Below, piece after piece: positions 33,580-42,401 of a stretch of DNA of 64,000 nt. The position numbers and the translations under genes were made by a program. This stretch comes from Achromobacter sp. MYb9 (GTDB taxonomy: Bacteria > Pseudomonadota > Gammaproteobacteria > Burkholderiales > Burkholderiaceae_B): contig NZ_PCOQ01000003.1 in NCBI RefSeq assembly GCF_002975275.1, positions 308,254-372,253 of the forward strand. The letters run 5' to 3'. Under the pieces are notes generated by a model. The model saw only the letters and a list, made by a program, of their open reading frames with translations. It did not search any database and was not told the origin of the DNA. Numbering within the stretch: the first letter of the stretch is position 1; each line of letters opens with the position of its first letter.

Positions 33580-36200
33580 GGGAGGGAAGATGGCCGGAGA
33601 GTATCCGCTAGGATAGCGGGAATGACGCCGCCCATCCGCAACAAACGCACGTCTAGCCGGGTCTCGACCGCAGCCGTGGCGTGCAGCGCGTCAACACGGC
33701 CATCGGCCCGCAGGATGCGCACGGGCACGGCGATGCGCGGCGCCAGCGTATCCGCCGGGGCATCGATCTCGATGCGGTCGCCGGACTGCACGCACAGCGT
33801 GGCCGGCGTGACGCCCTCGGGCAACCTCAGGGGCAAGATGCCCATGCCGATCAGATTGGACCGGTGAATCCGTTCGAAGCTCACGGCCAGCACGGCGCGG
33901 ATGCCCAGCAGGCGTTGCCCTTTTGCCGCCCAGTCGCGCGACGAGCCCGTGCCGAAGCGCGCCCCGGCCAACAGCACCACGGACTGCTGTTCGCGGCGGT
34001 AGTGTTCAGCGGCTTCCCAGATAGGTTCCACGCGGCCGCTGCCCGCATGCCGCGTGTGGCCCACGGGGGCGTCCGGACAGAGCAGGTTCGTCAGGCTTTT
34101 GCTGTAGAACGCCGCGCGCATCATGACTTCCCAATTGCCGCGTCGCGAGGCGAACACGTTCAGGTCGTGGCGGTCATCGCCGCGGGCCACCAGGAAGTCG
34201 GCGATCAGGCTGTCGGGCGGAATGGCGCTGGCGGGCGACAGGTGGTCGGTGGTCACGTCGTCGCCCAGCACCAGCAGCGTGTGCGCGGTGTAACGGCCAA
34301 GCTGGCTGCCGGCGCTTGTCGAGGCGAAGGGGGGACGCCGCAGCGCCGTGGACGCGGGGTCCCACGGAAAGCGGGGCGTGTCCGGCGATTGCAGTGCCTG
34401 CCACGCCGGATTGGCGCTGGCGATCTTGAAGGCGGCGCGGAAATCGGCGGGCCGCAATCCCCGGGCCAGCGCGGCATCGATGTCGGCGTCGTCCGGCCAT
34501 AAATCGCGTAAGTGCACCGGACGGCCGTCGGCTGTGACCTGCACCGGTTCCTGGCTAAGGTCGCGTTCGGCGTCGCCAGCCAGCGCGAAGGCAATGACAA
34601 GCGGAGGCGACATCAGGAAACCCAGGTCCAGGTCGGGGTGGATGCGGCCGGTGAAATTGCGGTTGCCGGACAGGGCCGCGACGGGGTGGACCGCGCCGGC
34701 CTGCATGGCGTCGCGCACCCTGTCGGGCAGGGGGCCGGAATTGCCGATGCAGGTGGTGCAGCCGTACCCCACGATGTCGAAACCGACCGCGGCCAGATCC
34801 TCCAGCAAGCCGGCGCGGGCCAGGTAGTCGGCCGCCGCGGGGGAACCCGGGCCCAGCGATGTCTTGACCCAGGACGGCACGCGCAGGCCGGCCTGGCGTG
34901 CCTTGCGGGCCAGCAGTCCGGCCGCCATCAGCAAACGGGGATCCGTCGTGTTGGTGCAGCTGGTGATGGCGGCGAGGGCGACCGGGTAGCGGGGCAGGTC
35001 GCGGCGGGCGGCCGGCGCTGGCGTGAAGTCCAGCGCAGCCAGAATGGCGCGGGTCTGGCCGTAGGGATGCAGATCTTGCGGCCGCTTGGGGCCGGCCACA
35101 TGCATCTGCACGCGGTCCAGCGCGATCTCGACCACGCGGGTATAGCGCGGAGCGGCATCCGGGTCCAGCGCGATACCCGTGCGTTCGGCATAGGCCGCGA
35201 TGCGCGCGATGTCGGCCTGCGCGCGGCCCGTCTGGCGCAGGTAGGCCAACGTCTCGCCGTCGATGGGAAAGTAGCCGGTGGTGGCGCCGTACTCGGGCGC
35301 CATGTTCGCCACCACGCATCGGCTGCCCGCCGACAGCGTGCCGACGCCCGGCCCGAAGAACTCCACGAATTCGCCCGAGACGCCGATGGCGCGCAGCCGC
35401 TGCGTCACCGTCAGCGCCAGGTCGGTGGCGGTGACGCCTGCGGCAAGCGCCCCGGTCAGCCGGACGCCGATCACGTCCGGAATGCGCAGCAGGGTGGGCA
35501 TGCCGAACATGACCGTCTGCGCTTCCAGACCGCCAACGCCCCAGCCCAGCATGCCGATCCCGTTGATCATCGGTGTGTGGCTATCGGTACCGATCATCAT
35601 GTCGGGATACAGCGCGCCGCCGTCGCCCTGGCAGACCACCGTGGCCAGTTGTTCCAGGTTGATGGTGTGCATGATGCCGGTGCCCGGCGGATGAATGCGC
35701 ACGTTCGACAAGGCCTTGGACGCCCAACGCAAAAAGCGGTAGCGCTCGGCGTTGCGGCGCAGTTCCAGGTCCAGATTGCGCGTCGCGGCATCGGGCCGGG
35801 CGTAGGCTTCGACCGCCAGAGAATGGTCCACCGACACGTCCACGGGCAGCACCGGATTCAGCACGGCGGGGTCCATTCCGGCTTCGGCCAGCGCGTCCCG
35901 CATCGCGGCGATGTCTACCAGCGCGGGCGTGCTGGTGGTGTCGTGCATCAGCACCCGGCCCGGCTGGAAGGCGATTTCGGCATCGCTGGTGCCGTGGGCC
36001 AGCCAGCCGAACAGCGCCGCTACCGCGGCGTCGCGCTCGTCGCCTTGCACGTTGCGCAAGACGTTTTCCAACAGCAGGCGCAGCACGACGGGCAGGCGGA
36101 AATAGTCGGCGCCGAACGTGGCGGGCAGGTCCGGGCAGGTATAGGCGGCCCCGTCCAGCGTGAAGCGGGCGTGGCGCAGTCGGGCATTGGTGTATTCCAT
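33576..36200 (-). CDS. Aconitate hydratase, AcnA-like
   Basis: An 874-residue enzyme of the aconitase/IRP type. Signature pieces include HPPGTGIMHTINLEQL, GTDSHTPMINGIGMLGWGVGG, the 4Fe-4S ligand Cys residues at about 415 (SCTNTTDP) and 481/484 (GCTTCIGNSGPL), LSGNRNFTGR, and the swivelling domain with GSSRDWAAKGQRL. It interconverts citrate and isocitrate, or a related tricarboxylate. Its position first in an operon with a regulator and a lactonase, divergent from a Bug transporter gene, suggests a dedicated catabolic enzyme rather than the main TCA enzyme. The start at 36200 is preferred over 36224. No prpB, prpC or acnM partner is present. Confidence 0.9.
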   Translation of the reverse strand: MEYTNARLRHARFTLDGAAYTCPDLPATFGADYFRLPVVLRLLLENVLRNVQGDERDAAVAALFGWLAHGTSDAEIAFQPGRVLMHDTTSTPALVDIAAMRDALAEAGMDPAVLNPVLPVDVSVDHSLAVEAYARPDAATRNLDLELRRNAERYRFLRWASKALSNVRIHPPGTGIMHTINLEQLATVVCQGDGGALYPDMMIGTDSHTPMINGIGMLGWGVGGLEAQTVMFGMPTLLRIPDVIGVRLTGALAAGVTATDLALTVTQRLRAIGVSGEFVEFFGPGVGTLSAGSRCVVANMAPEYGATTGYFPIDGETLAYLRQTGRAQADIARIAAYAERTGIALDPDAAPRYTRVVEIALDRVQMHVAGPKRPQDLHPYGQTRAILAALDFTPAPAARRDLPRYPVALAAITSCTNTTDPRLLMAAGLLARKARQAGLRVPSWVKTSLGPGSPAAADYLARAGLLEDLAAVGFDIVGYGCTTCIGNSGPLPDRVRDAMQAGAVHPVAALSGNRNFTGRIHPDLDLGFLMSPPLVIAFALAGDAERDLSQEPVQVTADGRPVHLRDLWPDDADIDAALARGLRPADFRAAFKIASANPAWQALQSPDTPRFPWDPASTALRRPPFASTSAGSQLGRYTAHTLLVLGDDVTTDHLSPASAIPPDSLIADFLVARGDDRHDLNVFASRRGNWEVMMRAAFYSKSLTNLLCPDAPVGHTRHAGSGRVEPIWEAAEHYRREQQSVVLLAGARFGTGSSRDWAAKGQRLLGIRAVLAVSFERIHRSNLIGMGILPLRLPEGVTPATLCVQSGDRIEIDAPADTLAPRIAVPVRILRADGRVDALHATAAVETRLDVRLLRMGGVIPAILADTLRPSSLP

Positions 36201-36218
36201 AGCTGCCAGTTTTGCATA

Positions 36219-36237
36219 TTGCATCTATAAAATGCAA
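36219..36237. promoter_or_regulatory. Palindrome between aconitase operon and Bug gene
   Basis: TTGCAT and ATGCAA arms separated by seven bases (CTATAAA), with a further TTTGCAT copy just upstream. It is the only AT-rich block in the 87-bp divergent region and is well placed to be an operator for the GntR regulator of the operon. Binding is inferred. Confidence 0.5.
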
Positions 36238-36287
36238 TTAAGTAAAAACCCGGCCGCCATCCGGACAGGCCGCTCAGGAGACAGACC

Positions 36288-37268
36288 ATGCCCCATATCC
36301 GATTGCTCGCCGCCGCCCTGGCGGTGGCCGCCTTCCTCCCGTTTCCCTCCGCCCGGGCCGCCGACGCCAGCCGTCCGGTCAGCCTGATCGTGCCTTTTGC
36401 CGCCGGCGGCGGCGTCGACGGCATGGGGCGTCTATTGGCCGAACGGTTGCGCAGCGAAATGCCGCAGGGCGTGGTGGTGGAAAACAAGCCGGGCGCCAGC
36501 GGCATGCTGGGCGCGCAGGCGGTGCTGCGGTCGGCCCCGGACGGCGCGACGATGCTGTTGGGCTCGGCGGGAGAAACCGCCATCAATCCGCTGGTCTTCA
36601 AGGCCAAGATGCAATACCAACCCGAAAAGGACCTGGTGCCGATCGCCCTGGTCGCCCGCGTGCCGAACGTGCTGGTCGCCAACCCCAAGCTGCCGGTGGC
36701 CAATGTGGAGCAATTGGTGGCTTATGGCCGCGCGCATCCCGACAAGCTGACTTATGCGACCAGCGGCGTGGGCAACCCGCAGCACCTGAACGGCGAGCTG
36801 TTGCAGTCGCTGGCCGGCATCAAGATGGTCCACGTGCCGTACAAAGGCGCGTCCGCGCAACTGGTGGATGTGGCCGCGGGCAGCGTGGACCTGACCTTCG
36901 TCAGCCTGGCGGGCGCCTTGCCCTTCATCAAGAGCGGCAAGGTCAAGCCGTTGGCGGTCACCTCCGCCACGCGCGCCTCGTTCGCCCCGGACATTCCTGC
37001 CGTGGCCGAATATGCCCCCTTGAAGGACTATGCGCTGGAAAACTGGTTTGGCGTGTTCGTCGCGGCGGGCACGCCGGTAGACACGCAGCAGAAACTGGCC
37101 GCCGCGATCGGACGCGCGTTGCGCGACGAGAAATTCGTGGCCAGCATCCGTGAACTGGGCGGGGAAGTGCAGCCGATGAGCCAGGACGAGTTCCGCGCGT
37201 TCATCAAGGCGCAGACTGCGGTCTTCGCCAAGGTCGTGGCCGATGGCCACATCACGGCGGAAAACTGA
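36288..37268 (+). CDS. Bug-family (TctC-like) periplasmic solute-binding protein
   Basis: A 326-residue exported protein with a signal peptide cleaved near residue 24 (SARAAD). The Bug pattern is clear: PVSLIVPFAAGGGVDGMGRLLAERL, VVENKPGASGMLGAQAVLRSAPDGATMLLG, YATSGVGNPQHLNGELL and HVPYKGASAQLVDVAAGSVDLTF. These proteins bind organic acids for tripartite tricarboxylate transporters; no membrane subunits are encoded here. A GGAG site seven bases before the ATG supports the start. It diverges from the aconitase operon, consistent with a tri- or dicarboxylate ligand. Confidence 0.92.
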   Translation: MPHIRLLAAALAVAAFLPFPSARAADASRPVSLIVPFAAGGGVDGMGRLLAERLRSEMPQGVVVENKPGASGMLGAQAVLRSAPDGATMLLGSAGETAINPLVFKAKMQYQPEKDLVPIALVARVPNVLVANPKLPVANVEQLVAYGRAHPDKLTYATSGVGNPQHLNGELLQSLAGIKMVHVPYKGASAQLVDVAAGSVDLTFVSLAGALPFIKSGKVKPLAVTSATRASFAPDIPAVAEYAPLKDYALENWFGVFVAAGTPVDTQQKLAAAIGRALRDEKFVASIRELGGEVQPMSQDEFRAFIKAQTAVFAKVVADGHITAEN

Positions 37269-37281
37269 AAGCTGGTGCGCG

Positions 37282-37896
37282 CTAGGGCCTTGAAGGGCCC
37301 TGGCGCAACACCGCATCCAGCGCGCCAAGCGCCGGCGGGATCATCGCCAGCAGGCGCGCTTTGCCCACGCCGTCGCGCGCCTGCACGGACAGGCCATGCA
37401 GGACGACGGCGTAGTAGTCGCCCAACGCCTGCACGTCCGTGCCGGGTTTGAGTTCGCCGCTTCGCACGGCAGATTCAAGCCGGTCGATGATGCCTTGCGT
37501 ACGCGCCTTGCGATGCGTGGTGAGCCATGCCATGACGTCTTCGTTTTCGGCGGCGTAGTTGGTGGCGGCGCTGACCACCATGCAGCCTTGTGGGCGCCCG
37601 CGCCGGGTGTAGGTCAGCACCGCGTCGGTCAGCAGCTTCTCGATGGCGCTGCGCACGCCGTCGTCGGCCTCCAGCGCTTTTTCCGCAAACGCGCCGTCAC
37701 CCGCTTCGTATCGCGCCACGGCTTCGCGGAACAGGTCCTGCTTGGATCCAAAGGCCGCGTAAAGCCGCGCTGAGGCCAGGCCGGTCGCCGCCACCAGATC
37801 CGCCATCGACGTGCCTTCATACCCCTGTTTCCAGAATGCCAGCATGGCTTGCTGAAGCGCTAGGTCGCGGTCGAATTCTCTGGGTCTGCCTGCCAT
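37282..37896 (-). CDS. TetR-family regulator
   Basis: A 204-residue repressor-type protein. The helix-turn-helix is at residues about 25-50 (GTSMADLVAATGLASARLYAAFGSKQDLFREAV), with the C-terminal ligand domain of the TetR_C group (CMVVSAATNYAAENEDVMAWL). ATG 37896 was chosen over GTG 37899. It is divergent from the isomerase-hydrolase operon and a perfect palindrome lies in the shared 110-bp region, so it probably controls those two genes and itself. Inducer unknown. Confidence 0.88.
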   Translation of the reverse strand: MAGRPREFDRDLALQQAMLAFWKQGYEGTSMADLVAATGLASARLYAAFGSKQDLFREAVARYEAGDGAFAEKALEADDGVRSAIEKLLTDAVLTYTRRGRPQGCMVVSAATNYAAENEDVMAWLTTHRKARTQGIIDRLESAVRSGELKPGTDVQALGDYYAVVLHGLSVQARDGVGKARLLAMIPPALGALDAVLRQGPSRP

Positions 37897-37974
37897 CACG
37901 GTCTCGGGAAAATGATCTGGAGGCAGTGTACCGCCCGCCCTTGCATTTGCGTCGCGCCGATTTATCGCCTATTC

Positions 37975-37990
37975 TTTGTCGATCGACAAA
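37975..37990. promoter_or_regulatory. Perfect 16-bp palindrome, probable TetR operator
   Basis: TTTGTCGATCGACAAA is fully self-complementary and lies 17 bp upstream of the ATG of the isomerase gene and 79 bp from the TetR start. Its size and position are typical of a TetR-family operator. No other dyad of this quality is seen in the region. Confidence 0.72.
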
Positions 37991-38006
37991 CAATTAAGGA
38001 TTCGAT

Positions 38007-39062
38007 ATGAAGACGATCAAGGGACCCAGCCTGCATCTGGCGCAGTTCAGCGACGCCGCGGCGCCCTTCAACAGCCTGCCGGCCATCGCGGAATGGGCGG
38101 CGGGCGTGGGCTTCAAGGCGTTGCAGATCCCGGCATGGGACAAGCGGTTTTTCGATGCCGAGACGGCTGCGGCCAGCCAGGACTATTGCGACGAGGTCAC
38201 CGGTACGCTGGCCGCGCATGGGCTGGTCGTAAGCGAACTCACCACGCACATCTTCGGCCAACTCCTGGCCGTGCACCCGGCATACGACGCGATGGCCGAC
38301 AACTTTGCGCCATGGGAGGCGCGCGGCAATCAGCAGGCCAGGACGGCCTGGGCGAAACAGGGGCTCTTGAATTCGGCTCGCGCCGCCAAGCGCCTGGGCC
38401 TGAGCGATATGGGCACGTTCTCAGGGTCGTTGGCATGGCCGTATCTGTTTCCGTTTCCGCAACGCCCCGAAGGGCTGATCGAGACGGCATTCGGCGAACT
38501 GGCGCGACGCTGGATGCCGGTGCTTGACGCCTGCGACGAGCAAGGCGTGAACCTGTGCTTCGAGATCCATCCCAGCGAAGACCTGCATGACGGGATCACG
38601 TTCGAGATGTTCCACGAACGCGTCGGCGGCCATACCCGCTGCGCCATTCTTTTCGACCCCAGCCACTTTGTCCTGCAGCAGCTGGACTACCTGGAATACC
38701 TGGACATCTACAAAGACCACATCCGCATGTTCCACGTGAAGGATGCCGAGTTCAATCCCACCGGCCGGCAGGGCATTTACGGCGGCTACCAATCCTGGAT
38801 CAACCGGGCGGGGCGCTTCCGGTCGCTGGGCGACGGGCAGGTGGACTTCAGGTCGATCTTCTCGAAGCTGGCGCAGCACGACTATGCCGGCTGGGCCACG
38901 CTGGAGTGGGAATGCTGCCTGAAAGACCAGGAGACGGGTGCGCGCGAGGGGGTGGAATTCATCAACCGCCACATCATTCCGGTCACGTCCAAGGTGTTCG
39001 ACGATTTCGCTGGCGCGGCCATCGATAAACAACAGATCCATGCCCTGCTGGGCTTGGCATAA
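38007..39062 (+). CDS. TIM-barrel sugar phosphate isomerase/epimerase family protein
   Basis: A 351-residue xylose-isomerase-like TIM barrel protein. Metal-binding and strand motifs typical of the family are seen: NLCFEIHPSEDLHDG, CAILFDPSHFVLQQLDYL, IRMFHVKDAEFNP and WATLEWECCLKD. It probably isomerises or epimerises a sugar or polyol. AAGGA six bases before the ATG supports the start. It forms a likely two-gene operon with the alpha/beta hydrolase 17 bp downstream. The substrate cannot be deduced. Confidence 0.86.
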   Translation: MKTIKGPSLHLAQFSDAAAPFNSLPAIAEWAAGVGFKALQIPAWDKRFFDAETAAASQDYCDEVTGTLAAHGLVVSELTTHIFGQLLAVHPAYDAMADNFAPWEARGNQQARTAWAKQGLLNSARAAKRLGLSDMGTFSGSLAWPYLFPFPQRPEGLIETAFGELARRWMPVLDACDEQGVNLCFEIHPSEDLHDGITFEMFHERVGGHTRCAILFDPSHFVLQQLDYLEYLDIYKDHIRMFHVKDAEFNPTGRQGIYGGYQSWINRAGRFRSLGDGQVDFRSIFSKLAQHDYAGWATLEWECCLKDQETGAREGVEFINRHIIPVTSKVFDDFAGAAIDKQQIHALLGLA

Positions 39063-39079
39063 GCCCTGAAAACAGAATC

Positions 39080-39964
39080 ATGACGCACTCACTCTCTACC
39101 TTCTTCACCCCCGCCGACGCCGTGACGCACCAGTACATGCTGGTGGACGGTTCCCGCGTGCATTGCGCGGTCATGGGCGACGGCCCGCCGGTGTTGCTGA
39201 TTCCCGGCTGGCCGCAGACGTGGTTCACGTGGCGCCACATCATGAAGTCGCTGGCGCAAGCGGGCTATACGGCGATTGCCGTGGACCCGCCGGGCACGGG
39301 CGACTCGGGCCGCCCCGCCCACGGGTACGACACGGGCGCGGTCGCCAGCGTGCTGCACCGTTTGATGGGACAACTGGGCCACACGGCTTATCACGTGGTC
39401 GGCCACGACATCGGCATGTGGGTGGCGTACGCCCTGGCCAGCGACTTTCCCAACGCCGTCCGCCGCCTGGTGTTGACCGAGGCCGTGATTCCGGGCCTGG
39501 CGCCCGCGCCGCCGGTATTCGTCCCGCCGGAAGACAACATCTTCCTGTGGCATTTCATGTTCAACCAGGTGCAAGACCTGCCGGAAGCGTTGATTGCCGG
39601 ACGCGAGTGCGCGTACTTGAGCTTCATCTTCGACAAGTGGTCGCACCGGCGCGACCGCGTCGCCGCCGACGTCTATATCGACGCCTATTCGGCGCCGGGC
39701 GCATTGCGCAGTGGCTTTGCGTACTACCGCGCCATCCCCGAGACGATCCGCCAGAACCAGACGCGTTCCAAGGCCCGCCTGCGCATGCCGGTGCTGGCCA
39801 TCGGCACGGAGCACGCGACCCGCGACGCGCCGCTGATCACGATGCGCGACAACGCCGCCGACCTGACCGGCGTCATCATTCCGGATTGCGGTCACTTCGT
39901 GACTGAAGAATGCCACGAGGCGTTCTCCGAACACCTGCTGGCTTTCTTGCAGCGGGACGGATGA
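39080..39964 (+). CDS. Alpha/beta hydrolase, epoxide hydrolase/dehalogenase-like
   Basis: A 294-residue alpha/beta hydrolase. The oxyanion-loop motif is LLIPGWPQTWFTWRHIM, and the nucleophile elbow is VVGHDIGMWVAY with Asp in the catalytic position, as in epoxide hydrolases and haloalkane dehalogenases rather than Ser esterases. The catalytic His is likely in DCGHFVTEECHEAF. It follows the isomerase gene by 17 bp. The C-terminal stop is 4 bp from the convergent oxygenase gene. Precise substrate unknown. Confidence 0.85.
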   Translation: MTHSLSTFFTPADAVTHQYMLVDGSRVHCAVMGDGPPVLLIPGWPQTWFTWRHIMKSLAQAGYTAIAVDPPGTGDSGRPAHGYDTGAVASVLHRLMGQLGHTAYHVVGHDIGMWVAYALASDFPNAVRRLVLTEAVIPGLAPAPPVFVPPEDNIFLWHFMFNQVQDLPEALIAGRECAYLSFIFDKWSHRRDRVAADVYIDAYSAPGALRSGFAYYRAIPETIRQNQTRSKARLRMPVLAIGTEHATRDAPLITMRDNAADLTGVIIPDCGHFVTEECHEAFSEHLLAFLQRDG

Positions 39965-39968
39965 GACC

Positions 39969-40598
39969 TCACGGCGTGTCGTGCAGCACCACCTCCAGGC
40001 CGGTCCGTTCGCCCGAGCGCACCCGGCTCACCGCCTGCCGGGCGGTGACGCGGTAGATGTCGCGCGCGCCGTGCACGGGGCGGTGCGACACCGCGATCAC
40101 CGCGGCATCGCCCAATCCCAGCGGCACGACCATCGGGCGCGATTGCATGCGCGGGCGCTGCTCGGTCATGACGAATTCGCCGCCGGTGAAATCCACGCCC
40201 GGTTCCGACAGCAGCGCGACCAGTTGCAATGGGAAGACGTGCGCGCCGTCGGCATGCTGGATCAGCGGCTGATAGCCATCGGTGGACAGCCGATGCAGGC
40301 CGGACAGGCGCCGTGTCTGGCCGGCCTGGCGGTTGCATTGCGCCCAGGCCGGAAAGTCGTCCGGGTATGCCGCGTCTTGCTGCAGCGCGGCGGCCCAGCG
40401 ACGGGCGATGGGCAGCAACTGCCGGTACAGGGCCGCGCGCAGCGGCTCGAAGTCGGCCGGATCGGCGCCGGACAGCGCCAGCCGCCGCGCGGCGTCCTGC
40501 GGGAAGAAGCCGGGCAGCAGCGCCCAGCCTTCGGCGTCCAGATCCTGGGCGGCAAGGTTCCAATCGTACGGGGGAAGGGACAGGAGGTCGGGCGTCAT
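39969..40598 (-). CDS. 2OG-Fe(II) oxygenase-like protein with a non-canonical metal site
   Basis: A 209-residue double-stranded beta-helix oxygenase. The HxD pair is H115-A-D117 (LIQHADGAHVFPLQL) and the block VDFTGGEFVMTE (135-146) is shared with the oxygenase at 47245-47955. Where that paralogue has the distal metal ligand His (MRHGVSALRSGRR), this protein reads ARQAVSRVRSGER, with Gln188. The 2OG-binding Arg region is kept. Enzyme activity is therefore doubtful, unless another His (HRPVHGARD, 172-180) substitutes. ATG 40598 was chosen over 40658. Confidence 0.8.
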   Translation of the reverse strand: MTPDLLSLPPYDWNLAAQDLDAEGWALLPGFFPQDAARRLALSGADPADFEPLRAALYRQLLPIARRWAAALQQDAAYPDDFPAWAQCNRQAGQTRRLSGLHRLSTDGYQPLIQHADGAHVFPLQLVALLSEPGVDFTGGEFVMTEQRPRMQSRPMVVPLGLGDAAVIAVSHRPVHGARDIYRVTARQAVSRVRSGERTGLEVVLHDTP

Positions 40599-40741
40599 GG
40601 TGGGGCGGGAAGGCGTGCGCATCCCGGCAGGATAGAGCGTGGACGGGGCGCGCGTCACTCCGCTGCTTGCGATGGCCGCAGCGGTCCCGAGGGAACCGTT
40701 CCGGGCCTTGCAGTATGCTTGACGGCTTCACGAACCCCCCC

Positions 40742-41446
40742 ATGCCGCCTGCAATGACTGATTTCCCCTTTGACGCCGTGCTGTTCGATTGTGACGGCGT
40801 GCTGGTTGATTCCGAACCGATCACCAGCGGTGTGCTGACCCAGATGCTGAACGAATTGGGTTGGGACATCACGCATGACGAGACGATGCGCCTCTTTACC
40901 GGAAAGGCCGTCAAAGACGAACTGCCGCTGATCGAGGCGCGCACGGGCGCCAAACTGGGCCCCGAGTGGTTCAACGAATTCCGTCAGCGCCGCAATGCCG
41001 CGCTGGACCGCGACCTGCTGGAAATCCCTGGTGCGCCGGACGCCGTGCGCGCCTTGCACGTGGCGTTGGGCGGCCGTATCGCGGTGGCATCGGGGGCGGA
41101 CCGCCTCAAGGTCGAGTTGCAGCTGGCCAAGGTAGGCATCGCCGAGTGCTTTGATGGACGTGTCTTCAGCGGCCACGAAATGCCGCGCAGCAAGCCGTTC
41201 CCGGATGTCTACCTGGCTGCCGCCCTGGCGCTGGGCGTGGACCCGAAGCGGTGCGCCGTCGTGGAAGACACCGTTACGGGCGCCACCGCCGGCGTGGCCG
41301 CGGGTGCGACGGTGTTCGGGTACAGCCCGGACGCCAACGGCCATAGCGGGGCCGAGGCCCTGCGTGGCGTGGGCGTGGCCCATGTGTTCACCGACATGAA
41401 TCAACTGCCCGCGCTGCTGGCGGGCTGGCAGGCCGGCGGGCGCTAG
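40742..41446 (+). CDS. HAD-superfamily phosphatase, subfamily IA
   Basis: A 234-residue hydrolase with the HAD motifs in order: DxD at the start (DAVLFDCDGVLVDSEP), the Ser/Thr motif (VASGADRLK), Lys and acidic motif (SKPFPDVYLAAALALG, VVEDTVTGATAG). The cap domain type fits phosphoglycolate phosphatase or beta-phosphoglucomutase relatives. The start is uncertain: ATG 40742 (used) or ATG 40754. It is a single gene, convergent with an SDR. Substrate unknown. Confidence 0.87.
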   Translation: MPPAMTDFPFDAVLFDCDGVLVDSEPITSGVLTQMLNELGWDITHDETMRLFTGKAVKDELPLIEARTGAKLGPEWFNEFRQRRNAALDRDLLEIPGAPDAVRALHVALGGRIAVASGADRLKVELQLAKVGIAECFDGRVFSGHEMPRSKPFPDVYLAAALALGVDPKRCAVVEDTVTGATAGVAAGATVFGYSPDANGHSGAEALRGVGVAHVFTDMNQLPALLAGWQAGGR

Positions 41447-41470
41447 GCCGCCGGGGCCTGCCGCGCGCCG

Positions 41471-42253
41471 TCAGCGCGCGTGGTTGGCGTACTGTTCGCC
41501 GCCGTCCAGGTCGATCACCGTGCCGCTCAGGTAGCCGGCGCGCGGCGACGCGCCGAACACGATCATGTCGGCCACTTCTTCGGGCTCCATCAGGCGGCCA
41601 AACGGCAGATCGGACAGGGTTTCCTGCCAACGCGCCTCGTCGCCCCAACGGGCCTGGGCGCGTTGGCGGGCCAGCGTCAGCACGCGGTCGGTGCGGGTGC
41701 GTGACGGGTTCACCCCAAAGACGCGTACGCCGTGGCGCGGCGCTTCGCCGCCCAGCGCGCGGGTGAAGGCAATCAGCGAAGCGTTGGCCGACGCGCCGCA
41801 GATGTAGTCCGCGCGCGGCGCGGCCCCCGCCATGCCGATGATATTGGCAATGACCCCGGCGCCGGCATCGCGCATGGCCGGGTAGTAATGGCGGGCCAGG
41901 CTGATGTAGCCATGCACCTTCAGGTCCCAGCCGGCGCGCCAGCGTTCGTCCTGCACCTGGTCCAATGCGCCGCCCGGTACGGCGCCCGCATTGTTCACCA
42001 GCACGTCGATGGGACCGGTGTCCTTCGCCAGCTTTTCGGCGGCGCCCGGCAGCGCCAGGTCCAGGGCCATCGCCTGCGCGGCGCGGCCCGTCCGTTCGCG
42101 GATCGACGCCGTGGCCTGGTGCAGCGCGGCATCGTCCCGCGCCACCAGGATCGGGTCCGCGCCTTCTCGGGCGAAAGCGATCGCGCATGCCAGGCCGATG
42201 CCCTTGGATGCGCCCGTGATGAGCACGCGTTTTCCGGCCAGCTGCAAGTCCAT
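41471..42253 (-). CDS. SDR-family protein lacking the canonical YxxxK
   Basis: A 260-residue Rossmann-fold protein. The cofactor motif TGASKGIG (13-20) and NNAG (87-90) are intact. The active-site segment reads DYICGASANAS: Tyr150 is followed four residues on by Ala154, where Lys is expected, and the usual catalytic Ser position is Gly140. Members with such changes exist in the family and may use other residues or lack oxidoreductase activity. The C-terminus (GTVIDLDGGEQYANHAR) is typical for NAD(P)-binding SDRs. Confidence 0.86.
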   Translation of the reverse strand: MDLQLAGKRVLITGASKGIGLACAIAFAREGADPILVARDDAALHQATASIRERTGRAAQAMALDLALPGAAEKLAKDTGPIDVLVNNAGAVPGGALDQVQDERWRAGWDLKVHGYISLARHYYPAMRDAGAGVIANIIGMAGAAPRADYICGASANASLIAFTRALGGEAPRHGVRVFGVNPSRTRTDRVLTLARQRAQARWGDEARWQETLSDLPFGRLMEPEEVADMIVFGASPRAGYLSGTVIDLDGGEQYANHAR

Positions 42254-42401
42254 GAAGCGCTCCTGTCGATTGACGCCCGCCCCTGCGGGACACGCTTAGG
42301 TTGTAAACCAGTTGCGGGCCGGGTGCCAGCCTGAACGCCGCATGGCACGTTCGCGCGTGCGCCTGCTATGCTGAATCCACCTGATCCACAAGGACGTGGC
42401 G

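Noticed and set aside
34512..36230. Long plus-strand frame opposite aconitase
   Set aside because: Aconitase motifs are complete on the minus strand; the plus frame has no domain character.
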